In this document: positions 40,826 through 51,338 of the stretch, piece after piece
Position numbering within the stretch: the stretch's first letter is position 1
How the letters are laid out: each line of letters opens with the position of its first letter
Assembly: GCA_027704905.1 (NCBI GenBank)
Contig: CM051001.1
Coordinates: 24,663,390-24,727,389, forward strand
Length of the DNA: 64,000 nt
Direction of reading: 5' to 3'
From: Muraenolepis orangiensis
Taxonomy: Eukaryota > Chordata > Actinopteri > Gadiformes > Muraenolepididae
Notes under the pieces: model-generated
What the model was told of the DNA's origin: nothing
Seen by the model: the letters and a program-made list of their open reading frames with translations, nothing else
Database searches by the model: none
Program-made: the position numbers and the translations under genes

Positions 40826-41600
40826 AGTCACACCTGGCTAAGACATCTATCTATGTTTTCTGAAATAATTGAGGCGCCTAACCCAGTAGGATGTAGGCCG
40901 TCTCTCATCAGCATGCCAGGGCGGTCCCACATGGAGGACCAGTTATCTACAAAACCTAAGCCCTGCTCTTCACTATATCGTGCCAGCCAACGATTCAGGA
41001 AAAATAGTCTACTATAACGCTCATCATTACTCCTGGTAGGTAGAGGGCCAGAGAGAATAAATCGATGCCGACACATCTTTCTGGAAAAGTCACAAAGTAT
41101 AACTATGTTACATTTAGTGACTTTTGATTGTCTCATCCTAGTATCGTTGGTGCCGACATGAATTTCAATGGCAAAACTAGTGTCGGTGTCGGGTGTGTCT
41201 AAACTAACTCTGTGTGTGATCTTACCGCATGCCAGCACCCTAAGATTAGCTTCGATGTCGGAAGCCCTGGCCCCTGGTAAGCACATAACATCAGCTGGCA
41301 TGTGTAGTTTAACTTTACGCGTAACAGAGTCGCCTATGACTAGCGTCTTCCCCCCCGAAAGAGACTTGCGAGGAGGGTTGCCTGCCTTCGCAAGTGGTGC
41401 TGCCGACAGGGTGCCCTGGACGGAGCTAATGCTAATGCTAGCACTAGCGCTAGCATTACACTCTCTGGTGTATCTGTCTTTTCTATAGATGCTATCTTTT
41501 CCTCCTCCAGTTGACAGATACGTCTCTCTAGGAGAGCTATCTTATCCACAAGGAAGGCACAGGAGCAGGAGCAACAGAAGTCCCAGCTCACGGGTTAGAG
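40826..41600 (-). pseudogene. L2-type LINE ORF1 with coiled coil and SGNH esterase-like domain (5' part of the split element)
   Basis: On the minus strand, 41591-41340 encodes a heptad-like stretch VDKIALLERRICQLEEEKI. After a frame change, 41301-40828 encodes an esterase-like domain: HVGTNDTRMRQSKVTK (GTND block III), FILSGPLPTRSNDERYSRL, then MRDGLHPTGLGA (DGLHPT, the catalytic Asp-His block V), ending at a TGA. Block I (GDS) is not visible, because the frame opens after it. SGNH-esterase ORF1 proteins are known from CR1/L2-group LINEs. ORF2 of the same element continues at 31171 across the Gypsy insertion. Confidence 0.8.
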
Positions 41601-42440
41601 AACGTGAGCTGGGGTTAGAGAGCGTAAACTGGGGTTAGATAACGTGAACCGGGATTAGATAACGTGAGCTGGGGTTAGATGACGTGAGCTGGGGTTAGAG
41701 AACGTGAGCTGGGGTTAGAGAACGTGAGCTGGGGTTAGAGAACGTGAGCTGGGGTTAGAGAACGTGAGCTTGGTTTGGATAACGTGAGCGGGGTTTAGAG
41801 AAAGTGAGCTGGGATTAGATAACGTGAGCATGGATTAGAGAACGTGAGGTGGGGTTAGATAACGTGAGCTGGGGTTAGAGAACGTGAGCTGGGGTTAGAG
41901 AACGTAAACTGGGGTTAGATAACATGAGCCGGGATTAGAGAACGTAAACTGGGGTTAGATAACGTGAACCGGGATTAGATCACGTGAGCCGGGATTAGAG
42001 AACGTGAGCTGGGGTTAGAGAATGTGAGCTGGGGTTAGATAACGTGAGCCGGGATTAGAGAACGTAAACTGGGGTTAGATAACGTGAACCGGGATTAGAG
42101 AACGGGAGCTGGGGTTAGATAACGTGAGCTGGGGTTAGATAACGTGAGCTGGGGTTAGAGAACGTGAGCTGGGGTTAGAGAACGTAAACTGGGGTTAGAT
42201 AACGTGAGCCGGGATTAGAGAACGTAAACTGGGGTTAGATAACTTGAACCGGGATTAGATAACGTGAGCTGTGGTTAGATAACGTGAGCTAGGGTTAGAG
42301 AACGTGAGCTGGGGTTAGAGAACGTCAGCTTGGTTTGGATAACGTGAGCGGGGCTTAGAGAAAGTGAGCTGGGATTAGATAACGTGAGCCTGGACTAGAG
42401 AACGTGAGGTGGGGTTAGATAACGTGAGCTGGGATTAGAG
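41592..42440. repeat. 20-bp minisatellite, about 42 copies, with higher-order repeat
   Basis: Units of exactly 20 bp, AACGTGAGCTGGGGTTAGAG and variants (GTAAACT, GTGAACCGGGATTAGAT). From 41601 to 42440 is 840 bp, 42 units. A distinctive six-unit block (AGCTTGGTTTGGAT, AGCGGGGTTTAGAG, AAAGTGAGCTGGGATTAGAT, ...) at 41761 recurs at 42321, an offset of 560 bp or 28 units, showing a higher-order duplication. Confidence 0.97.
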
Positions 42441-42444
42441 AACA

Positions 42445-42790
42445 GGATGAATAAGAACCCAAATGCAGCACACAGGAAACCAGGAATAGTCAGTGATACT
42501 TTTAATATCTCAGGAGAGCAGGTACAAGGCGAAGCAATATCGAGTACAATGTCCAAACAGACAAACCAGGAGGAAGCAGGCGTTGTCGAGGTCGGACAGA
42601 GGGTCGGGAACCAGGCGGGAAACAGCAAAGACAGGTCCAAGGCAGGCAGGGTCGGCAACGGGAAATCGTTCCGGGAATAAACGCTGGAGAGTCTTGCATA
42701 AGTCAATTCAACTGGCAACGAGAGGGAGACTTAAGTACTGGCCTGATTGGCAATGCACCACATCTGCGAACAACAACTAACGAGGGGGGC
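42445..42790 (-). mobile_element. LTR-like repeat, same family as 13957-14345
   Basis: The minus strand reads TTCCCGACC/CCTGCC blocks, then GATATTAAAAGTATCACTGA, then TGTGCTGCATTTGGGTTCTT. The CTGCATTTGGGTT module and the order of blocks match 13957-14345. It abuts the minisatellite without a visible target-site duplication. Class assignment as LTR is inference. Confidence 0.45.
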
Positions 42791-43129
42791 GTAGCTATTT
42801 ATTAGCTAGCTATATAGCTATATATTTGATCAGCTATCTAATGAAGTCTATAAATAACCATAATTCAAATATTTTGGCTTTATAGAATGAAAATGTAAAT
42901 ATTCTAGAATGGATTTCTGGAGAAAAAAAAAGAGATGGACAGCATTCTAGTCATCATTCTCACGCATCCTGTACGTAAAACCAGGATGGCCAAGTCACAA
43001 ATTAGCTGTGTCACAATCCTGCCCAATATGCCTATATCACGTTAGATTTGAAAGCCGGAAGTACCCATTAAAAATCGCCGAAGCAGTGTATCCTGTGTTC
43101 CGGTTAATGCATTCAGCTTGGCATTCACC
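42791..43129. other. No recognised feature
   Basis: AT-rich sequence; a short TAGCTATATAGCTATATA stretch lies near 42800-42822. Confidence 0.45.
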
Positions 43130-43300
43130 ATGGCGGACATTTATCGCCAGACAACATCGTTGCATAACCTTCCAAAAGTCGGTCCAGACGATGTGGTTCA
43201 ACTAGTGAATGAACACTCTACAGTGAAGAAGTCTAAATCCGAATCATACAATTCCCCGACATTGTGTCTTGTGGCTCTATCTGGATATATCGCCATATAA
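43130..43300 (+). CDS. Possible first exon or relic, 56 codons, good start context
   Basis: The start ATG at 43130 is in a strong Kozak context (CACCATGG) preceded by a GCCGGAAGT ETS-like motif. The peptide begins MADIYRQTTSLHNLPKVGPD and continues DVVQLVNEHSTVKKSKSE. An early part of such form followed by a domain split by introns is seen in several transposon-derived proteins of fish, including ones with YqaJ-type nucleases, but I cannot confirm a relation. No splice donor is convincing. An AATAAAA polyadenylation-like signal lies at about 43478. It may equally be a chance frame. Confidence 0.25.
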   Translation: MADIYRQTTSLHNLPKVGPDDVVQLVNEHSTVKKSKSESYNSPTLCLVALSGYIAI

Positions 43301-43539
43301 CAAAGGTGATTTTGTGTAGGAGCAGAGGTATGCCTATGTATTAAATATAGGCGATTTATTTGATGGATTTTGATTATTTCAATGTACCTTTTCATTTACG
43401 TGTTAATATGTAGTGTGCAGCTGTATATTTTCTAAAAGGGAACGCCTGTTATTCTTGTGAATATGAGTTGTCTTAAAATAAAAGTGCTTGTGACATACTT
43501 GTGGCATTGAGTTAAAACCGAATTTGTATAAAATACCGA

Positions 43540-43604
43540 TATATATCGTATATCGCGATGCAGCCTAAAAATACCGGGTTTTGGTCCGTATCACCCAGCC
43601 CTAC
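43540..43604. mobile_element. End of a hAT-like element
   Basis: ATATCGTATATCGCGATGCA...ACCGGGTTTTGGTCCGTATC...CACCCAGCCCTA has the form of a common fish DNA-transposon terminus (TAGGGCTGGG reversed). The opposite end was not found. Confidence 0.45.
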
Positions 43605-43641
43605 TTGGGACCAGTGCTTTTAATCACACACATACCCAACA

Positions 43642-43851
43642 TTATGTAGCTCTATTCGGATGAGAGATGGAGTGTGTGTGGGGGTCTGGACCAGTGATTT
43701 TATTCATACACATACCCGACATTATTAGCCTATTCCGTCCACTTTTCGAGACGTATATGCTCTCCTTGTCAAAGTGCAAACTGCAGACATACGCGCTACC
43801 CCTGAAAACATGAAACCAGGGACCTTCATCCTCCTTATCAGCCTCACACAA
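43642..43851 (-). pseudogene. Possible THAP zinc-finger fragment
   Basis: The minus strand reads GPWFHVFRGSAYVCSLHFDK and ESIYVSKSGRNRL. The VCSLHF block resembles the C-x2-H-F part of THAP domains (C2CH zinc finger) of P-element-derived proteins. The N-terminal C-x2-4-C half is not visible, and the frame then runs into unrelated sequence, so this would be an exon remnant. Low certainty. Confidence 0.25.
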
Positions 43852-45632
43852 GACTTGCGGAGGAGTTAGTCTTTGGGGAAATTGTGTAAACTGAGGTAGG
43901 GCTGTCGTTGTTTAGACGTTGAGCAGCCGGTACACTGCAACAACAGAAAGGAGAGGAGGCGGACACAGTTTGTCACGTATCTGGGGTAACTACCGGAAGT
44001 AAGAGTATACTGCTCTGCGATTTTTAAGGCTCCGGAAGCAGGAAGTGTGATATAGGCCTATTGAAATCTTTCCCGTCTGTGTTAATTACTGATAGATTTG
44101 AAGCCCTGCATCAGCAGTACACTGTTTGGGGTTCCGGAAGATCTCTCTACTTTGACTTCCAAACAAGCCGACATACGTAGTAGCTTATGCATCTCTGTTG
44201 GCTCGTCGCTGAATTTTACTAGATTGGAAATCCCCTAAACCCTCATCAGCCTCCGTTTGGCTTAAAGACCTTGTATTAATAAAATTCACTTTTAGGGGCT
44301 CTGTGGATCGCTTCTATAAGAAATGGCAGTGCTTAATTGATATTTTGAATAACCTTCAAACACTCCCTCTTGAATAGCAATGGAACATTTTTATTTGTAT
44401 TTGTATTTTATTTGTATGGTCTTTGTATTCTGTCATGTTGTTATTTAATGTTATTTGTTTTCAGCACCTTTTATTTATTTTTCTCTGTTTTCTTTCTCTG
44501 TTTGGAATCAGTTTGGAATCATCGTTTATTCTTTTGGTTTTTCAAGGTAGGGGTGGGAGGGGATGGGTGGGTTAGCTCTGAGGAAATAGAATAAATGGAA
44601 GGAAAATGGCATGCTTTAATTGTTATGTACAGAATTTAACAACATTTAGGTAACTATCGGGAATGGGTGTCGGGCTATCGAGAGCCAAATTAATGAACCA
44701 AAACTGACACTCGAAACGTGTACAAACAAATACAAATACAAACAAATACAACTCCCCCAATGATGCCATGTGGAGGTAGAAATACACACAATGTGACTTA
44801 CCATGAAACCCATACTCACCCATCCGCCCGCCTGCCCGCCCACCGACTTTGTGTTCAAGGTCATGTCGTCAAGGTAAAAATAGAAATAAATAATAGTAAA
44901 ATAGCATCGGTTGGCTTGAAACCCGTGAACTATGAAAATGCTAATAATGCTGGAAATAGATCCATGACATTAACAAACATTTATAGCCACTGCTGGGAGC
45001 TGTCCACATTAGAGTCTTCATTGATTAATCACACTTTATTCTTTGACCTATGAATATTGATATGCTGTTGATTGCCTTCATACACTTGTTGACAACTGTC
45101 GTTAATGGAATTACAGCCTTTGACTACAGTGCACATTTGAACTATTTCTTAAAACAAAAATTCTGTATTAGTGCATTGTGACTCTTTATAATCATGTGTA
45201 TTTTATTGTGTTTGTCTTGCTGCCTCGAGAAAGGCAGTGGAAAATTCAATTAACATTTTTAGATCAAAATCTAGCGTGGTCTGTTGCAATTTCTCTCACG
45301 GAAGTCGGTGCACGCTACACGATTAAACAAGACACATGCATTCTTTACAACGTCACTGTACACATCGTCGGGGTTGTCTGACAATGCGTCAATGGGGAAA
45401 AGATTAAAATGTCCCAGGTGACACATCGGAAACTTTTGTATCGGTCTTGTTCATAATCCCTGACATTCAAAATCACCCGCGGCGCTGAAAGTTTGGGGGC
45501 GACTGCAAATCCTTTTCATTCGGGTGGAATTTGTGTAGCCTGATTGATCCCGGCAGTAGTAGTTTACGGTTTAACTTAAACCTTTCTCTGAGAGAAACAG
45601 CAGTGTTTGTGTTCATGGCACGAGTCGTACTG
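43852..45632. other. No recognised feature
   Basis: No repeat family, RNA gene or convincing exon found. Reading frames are short and lack motifs. Confidence 0.4.
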
Positions 45633-46817
45633 GGGTGCGTTTCCCGAAGCCTTCTTAACGCTACGTCGTTCGTAAGTTATACCTTAAGCTGTACCTTAAC
45701 GTTTCGCCGTGTTTCTCGAAACGTTCTTAGCTAAGTATACCTTCCGTAAGTGACACTTTCGTAAGGTAGGTCTGGACCTCTCTTAACTATACCTTATCGA
45801 TGTTTTCAGCTCACTCCGCTAGTGGCCACCACTGTTCCGACCCGCAAGCCTCTGAAATCAGCTGTTGACCTAGTTTCATTTCAATCTGTGAATCAATATG
45901 TACACTTATAATTCTACAGTTGTAGTTCATAACGGTAATAATATACAACAAAAATACCACATTAATGGGAATGTTTTCATGCAGAAATTGTACATTATGG
46001 TGGATACATTTTGCACTTTATTGAACATGAAATCGCCTCTTAAACTCCTAAAACTCGAAAACAGTGCTTCACGATTTAGCGCCACCTCATCCAGCATGAC
46101 CTCCATCTCCACATTGGTGAAGCTGGCGGACCGCTTTTTGCGCTGTTTTTGCCCTGACATATCTCATGTTACATATCTAATGTTCATTTCTTGTTGGTGC
46201 GCTTTTATTGAAATTGTCAGCCAATCAGAGAGTGTTGATGAATTGTGAACTACACCAGTTATGTGATGGGGCTGCTGGTTAATCAACCCTAATTGCAAAG
46301 TTATTTAAGGCACCATGACAATGGTATAAAAAAGATTTAAATCAACCTTTTCTTGCCAAATAAGGTGTTCTGGTAGGTGGCGTAATTTGCTGAGGTGGTG
46401 TAGCGGGAAGAGGCTTGATATCACAATCTGAGGTGGCGGGCTCGTGCCACCTTTAGGCAATCATTATATTTACGGTTTGATAATTGAGTTTGTATGTTTT
46501 AAATTCTAGGAATATGTTCTCAGTCATGATAAATGCAATATTTTTTAGTATTCCTGCAGTGTTTTATTGATAGAACTCCACATCCTCTCATAACGCGGTG
46601 AAGCAGTCGCTACATGGAGTGAATAGTCAATTCTCGAGCCATCGATTTCAACACATTCAGCACCATTACGTTCCGTCGGACGTAAGAAGGTATACCTTAA
46701 GCAACCTCCTAAGGGATAGTTCGGGGAACACACGTAGAACAGTAAACAACTTTAGTAAGGTATACCTTTCAAGTCTTCGTAATACGCTAAGAGACAACGT
46801 TATCGGGAAACACACCC
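45633..46817. mobile_element. PIF-Harbinger element, deletion derivative
   Basis: The termini GGGTGCGTTTCCCGA (left) and its near-match GGGTGTGTTTCCCGA (right, reversed) are flanked by CTG on both sides (45630-45632 and 46818-46820). A 3-bp CWG/TWA target duplication is typical of PIF-Harbinger. Subterminal regions repeat GTATACCTTA motifs in both orientations. The 1,185-bp element has no DDE nuclease frame but keeps part of the Myb-like gene. Confidence 0.85.
45990..46160 (-). pseudogene. Myb/SANT-like exon remnant of a Harbinger element
   Basis: From ATG 46158-46160 the minus strand encodes MSGQKQRKKRSASFTNVEME and VMLDEVALNREALFSSF. This is the start of the trihelix/Myb-SANT domain of the accessory DNA-binding protein that Harbinger elements encode beside their transposase (pattern F-T-x-x-E-x-E-V-L). 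The rest of the domain (helices 2-3) is absent, and the frame ends in unrelated sequence, so it is not functional as is. Confidence 0.55.
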
Positions 46818-46820
46818 CTG

Positions 46821-47389
46821 AACAATAAGGCATAGTTTTTACATAGGAAATATTTACAAATGCTTTGGAATAAATGGGAATATAGTGAAAAAAAAGGCTT
46901 TAATTTAAAATCAACACGAGGTGAATTCTCTGCTCCAGCAGTCCTACTAGGTTATATCATAACTTCTAGGGGGAGATGGCCAGAGCATGGGCCAAGGAAC
47001 CAGAAACTTGTTTCCTGTTCCATTACAGAGATACCAAAATCTCATTTATGGAGTGGGTGAGGCTTTTAAAAATTGTATTTATACTGTGGCCAATTGACAC
47101 AGTGTTGTTTTGAAACCTTAAAGATGATTTTTGTTACAGTAAACTACTGCTGGAGTTTGTGTTGCTGTCCAATTACTCTGACTAAAGATGATTATTTACT
47201 TTATTAAGCTTTACCACATTTTCTTATGGCTAAAATTTTCTTATGGCTAAATATAATTATTTCAGAGAAAGTCGCAAACATCTACGCCGCAAACACCAAG
47301 AAAGCCTTGCCCATGTTGTTCCATTCCGATGCAATAATCCCACACAACTTTATTCTATTCTATTTTTATTCTATTTCTTATATATTTTT
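46821..47389. other. No recognised gene
   Basis: AT-rich sequence. The last about 100 bp (TTTTATTCTATTTCTTATAT-type) probably belong to the truncated LINE tail that follows. Confidence 0.45.
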
Positions 47390-47503
47390 ATCTTATTTTT
47401 ATAACTGCTGTCTGTCGTCGGGTATTGCACATAAGATTTTCACCCACTGCTTTATAATTGTGTAAACTGTGAAGTGACAATACACTTGACTTGACTTGAC
47501 TTG
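47390..47503 (+). mobile_element. 5'-truncated Rex1-like LINE tail
   Basis: CTGCTGTCTGTCGTCGGGTA, TTTTCACCCACTGCTTTATA and GTGACAATACACTTGACTTG match the 3' end of the LINE at 6443-9509, ending in (CTTGA)n. No coding part is retained. Confidence 0.85.
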
Positions 47504-48315
47504 GCAACTGATGTCGAGAAAAACTGTAGGTCTCAATGTTTTGGAAAAGAGAAATGGTTTGAAGTAACAGAGATAATCTGCTTACAAGGTAATGTGAAAA
47601 ACCTTCTGTCAACACAGCCAGGTTGGATGGTGTAACAAGGCCAAAATATCCCAAATCTGATTTGTCTTTGGGGTGGGGGGCTACAGGTGACACACATGTC
47701 TCCATCATTTGACGGAGTTGGGGTGAAGATCGTCGGATGATGTGAAACGCATTATCTGACGTCATCCGGCAGACAAAAAGTAGCGGGGAGATCTTGGTGC
47801 AACGTAGAGAAAAGGTAAACATTGTTTCTTTGCATATTCTACCAACCCCTATATACTTGAATATAAATATATGATACAAAGGCAGTTGAAAAGCGACAAA
47901 GTTCCCCTCAACGCCTGTAATGGGATGTGTCTCATCGTCTTTCACTGCCAGTCTACAAGGTGAATGTCCAAGGTAACCTCCTGCACTTATAAACATGGAT
48001 AGCATCCTGATCGCCGTGCTCCATGCTGAGAAAGCATGCGGCATGTAACCAATACAAAGTTTCTTGGAGAGATTGATGATCTCGGTGTTATATTCAGCCG
48101 TGTTTTATGTTGTTACAAAGCAGGATGTGGCGCTGTGGAGCTGCGGGATACATTGAATAAAGGATTGCAATCATCTTTGATGCTTATCCTTCAATGTGCT
48201 CAATGGGCTGTTTTATTTTTCTCTTCACTCTTGTCTGATGTATACGTTCACACTGTGTTAGCCACAGAAACAAGGCACAAAAAACACATGTAATACAGGC
48301 ACTTTAACTGTAACT

Positions 48316-48421
<106 letters not shown>

Positions 48422-49920
48422 CATATGCATGCTCCTATCTGTTTGCAAGAACACCGAACATAACAGATGAATATAAAAACAATAGACTGCATATACTGTA
48501 TATACAATGTACAAGGTCTCACCCCCTTGAATATCATCACGTTCAACGGTTGGCAATACATACAATTTAACTCCGAAAGTGTTAAAAAGTTCCTATTTAT
48601 TTCCTATTGGGTCCTATTTTAGTTCGCCATTTAGAAAATTGAAATGATCATAATGAATGAATAAACTTAGTTTCACTAATAAAGTTATTATCCTACTTTA
48701 AGTTATTATATCCAGTTAAATCCCAGTTATACATCACATATAACACGATCTTAAACACAGGTATTACCTGTGTCGTAAACACAGGTAATATCACCTCAAC
48801 TCAAGTCACAGTAATAAACATTTATAATATACCTTAACAACATGTACTTTCTCTGTTCTTTAAGTCAAATTCAGTTCTTATCAAAGGCTCCGTTCGTTCT
48901 AGAGAAAAGAAAAGTATTCCTTTCAAATCCAAGGGAACTTGAAAAAATAGTAGAACGTAGGTACCATCCGTGTTGATGGAATCCAGGTGTCTTATATTGG
49001 GTGGCTCGCCATCTACTTCTCATCCTCGGTCTCAGTTCAATAAACATTCAACTTAGAAGCTAAGTAAGTATTTGTTCAGAACAGGATCACACTGGTTCCT
49101 CACAAGGCAGGCTGGAGCTAGCCTAGCACTCTTGGACACAACTTTAACATTTATAACACCGTTGGTAACGGCAAACAAAACTATTAATGACTCGTCTCTT
49201 AACTATATACAGCATTGCTTCGAAACTATAAGTGTGCTGTGCAACAGCTAGTGGCCCCTGATGTAAGAAGGTTGATTTACTTCCATTGTGATTTCTTGAT
49301 GTCAGAAATTATATGAAATGAGAAATCGGTCAAGAAAATGACATGCACAAGAGCACACAAATCTGCAAGCCCCAGTACACACACACACACACTGACATGG
49401 GATATGCATAATTGCACCAATCCAGGGAGGCGTTTAATTTACACTTAAGAATGAGTGAATAGACCGGAGTTTCTCTCGAGAGGACGCATTAGAACATTAG
49501 ACTGTGGTTCACTATTATTTCTTCTGAGAAGCCCGGCACTTTTGGAGAGGGCAGGCATTTAATATGTTTTATTATGAAGTGTGTGCCACAGGCAGGTACT
49601 GCAGTTAAAGTAAAAAAGGTAAATAGAAAACAACCCTAAACAAACCCTAAAACACAATTCGGTGTTGGCCCGTTCCCACTTCCCACTGAATAATTCCTGT
49701 ACTCTAATCCTGACAAAATTAGCTTTGGTTTGGTTTCCACAGACATATATTCTATCTAAATCTCTGCAAGTGTTTTTTTTAACATTGTTTTATCGGCCGT
49801 TAAAGATGCATTCAAAATCCTGCTAATTTAGTGGATTTTTTCATTTTAAAGATAATGCAAAACCGACTAAAACATGAATGTAGAATTTCCTTTGAACTAT
49901 ATGCGCGTATATATACTTAT

Positions 49921-49942
49921 GTGTGTGTGTGTGTGTGTGTGT
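49921..49942. repeat. (GT)11 microsatellite
   Basis: 22-bp GT run; the counterpart at 54752-54813 is 62 bp. Confidence 0.97.
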
Positions 49943-50191
49943 CTCTGTCTGACATGATAACTTTCATGGCATGGGATGGATGGGGATTTAGTCTGAGTCT
50001 TGCCAAATGGTTGAATTATTCATGCTCCAAGTTGATTAAGCTGTGTCATCAATATTCCGTTTTCCTACCACCCACCACTCTCCTAGTATTAGTATTTCAC
50101 CTTATAATTTTCACCTCAGTGACCAAATGTGGTGTGCTTGTGTGAACATGTGACGTGCTAACAGACTGCCATGCAGTATATTCCCTTTTTC

Positions 50192-50887
50192 GTCAGCAGA
50201 CAGGGGCTGCGTGACGTCGTCGGGCGGATCCGGCGCGGCGTCAGCAGACGGGGGCTGCGTGACGTCGTCGGGCGGATCCGGCGCGGCGTCAGCAGACGAG
50301 GGTTGCGTGACATCGTCAGGCGGGTACGGCGCAGCAGACGGGGGCTGCGTGACGTCGTAAGGCGGGTACGGCGCGGCGTCAGCAGACGGGGGCTGCGTGA
50401 AGTCGTCGGGCGGGTACGGCGCGGCGTCAGCAGACGGGGGCCGCTTGACGTCAGCAGACGGAGGCTGCGTGACATCGTCTGGCGGGTACGGCGTAGCGTC
50501 CGCAGACGGGGGCTGCGTGACGTCGTCAGGCGGGTACGGCGCGGCGTCAGCAGACGGGGGCTGCGTGACGTCGTCGGGCGGGTACGGCGCGGCGTCGTCA
50601 GGCGAGTGCGGAGCGACGTCCTCCGCCGAGTGCGGAACGACGTCCTCAGCCGGGTGCGGAGCGACGTCGTCAGGCGGGTGCGGAGCGGCGTCGTCAGCCG
50701 GGTGCGGAGCGGCGTCGTCAGCCGGAAGCAGGGCGGTGTCCTCAAGCCGGGGCAGCGCGGTCGGTGGAGGAAAACCGAAAGTCATTCGAACTTTCGGAGC
50801 GGCCAACCACGCCCGAATATGCGCTATGTTAGCGTTTTCCTGGGCGACCCGGGTGATCCTCCACAAGTCGCAGTTGCCGGGGTCCAT
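50192..50887 (-). pseudogene. Gag-like N-terminus fused to 48-bp tandem repeats; truncated LTR-element ORF
   Basis: The ATG at 50885-50887 lies 16 bp after the LTR end on the minus strand, as expected for gag of fish Gypsy elements. The first about 50 residues (MDPGNCDLWRITRVAQENAN, then HIRAWLAAPKVRMTFGFPPP) are followed by degenerate PADDAAPHP units and then about eight 16-residue units of the form PPDDVTQPPSADAAPY, encoded by 48-bp DNA repeats. The repeat ends at 50192 against the duplicated segment; there is no capsid, zinc knuckle or pol. The reading frame stays open through all units on the minus strand, and an Arg/Gly-rich plus-strand frame is its shadow. Whether the repeat is native to the element or expanded later is not known. 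Confidence 0.6.
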
Positions 50888-50903
50888 GGTGGTGAGGTCG
50901 TTC

Positions 50904-51235
50904 TGTCACGAGAGAGGGAGTGGGTTGGACCCCGAACGCAGACGCCGACAAGTGGAGAGATACGAACGGCTTTATTAGCACAAGCACACACAAAAACACA
51001 AGAGTGCATGGGAGGACGATCCGCGGAGTACCAGCGGGTAGTCCGGGACAGGGGAAGGAGTCTGTACCGGGGGTATCGGGTGCGGAGTACCGGCAGGTAG
51101 TTGGCAGGCGATGGGTACCAGACGGGAGAACTACGTGAAAGTAGAATAACGACCTCACGCTGGGGTAAAGGAAAGGCAACGTATATATACCCCAGGTGAG
51201 GTGATCAACAAATGACACGGGGGGAAATTGAGTCC

Positions 51236-51271
<36 letters not shown>

Positions 51272-51338
51272 CCAGCGCACGTGGCTAGACCACGCCCCCT
51301 GCCAACCAACGTGATTGTTGACAGGAGTGTGTGCGCTC
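50904..51338 (-). mobile_element. LTR of a Gypsy-like element, running into the assembly gap
   Basis: On the minus strand: GTGGTCTAGCCACGTGCGC, a GT/CA tract, GGGGTATATATACG (TATA box), CCCAGCGTGAGGTCGTTATT, AATAAAGCCGTTCGTATC (polyadenylation signal), CTGCGTTCGGGG and the end CTCTCGTGACA at 50904. The start TGTCACGG, known from 1323, is not reached before the Ns. The gag-like frame follows at 50887, so this is the 5' LTR of the minus-strand element. Confidence 0.8.

Noticed and set aside
41592..42440. Regular short repeats considered as a CRISPR array
   Set aside because: There are no spacers: units are contiguous 20-mers, and the context is a vertebrate genome.
47510..47599. Plus-strand open stretch followed by GTAATG, looking like a small exon with splice donor
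   Set aside because: It starts inside or next to a LINE tail, has no acceptor and no known protein similarity by eye.
47388..48044. 218-codon minus-strand reading frame in the duplicated segment
   Set aside because: No recognisable domain, it runs into the LINE tail, and its repetition at 52366-52914 only reflects the duplicated segment.
50192..50887. LTR element read as a complete heterozygous insertion
   Set aside because: Only gag start and one LTR are present and the left junction lies in the tandem array, so at best a partial element or a misjoin is seen.
50171..51100. 309-codon Arg/Gly-rich plus-strand frame
   Set aside because: Shadow of the 48-bp repeat array and of the LTR; the minus-strand frame has the gag-like start.
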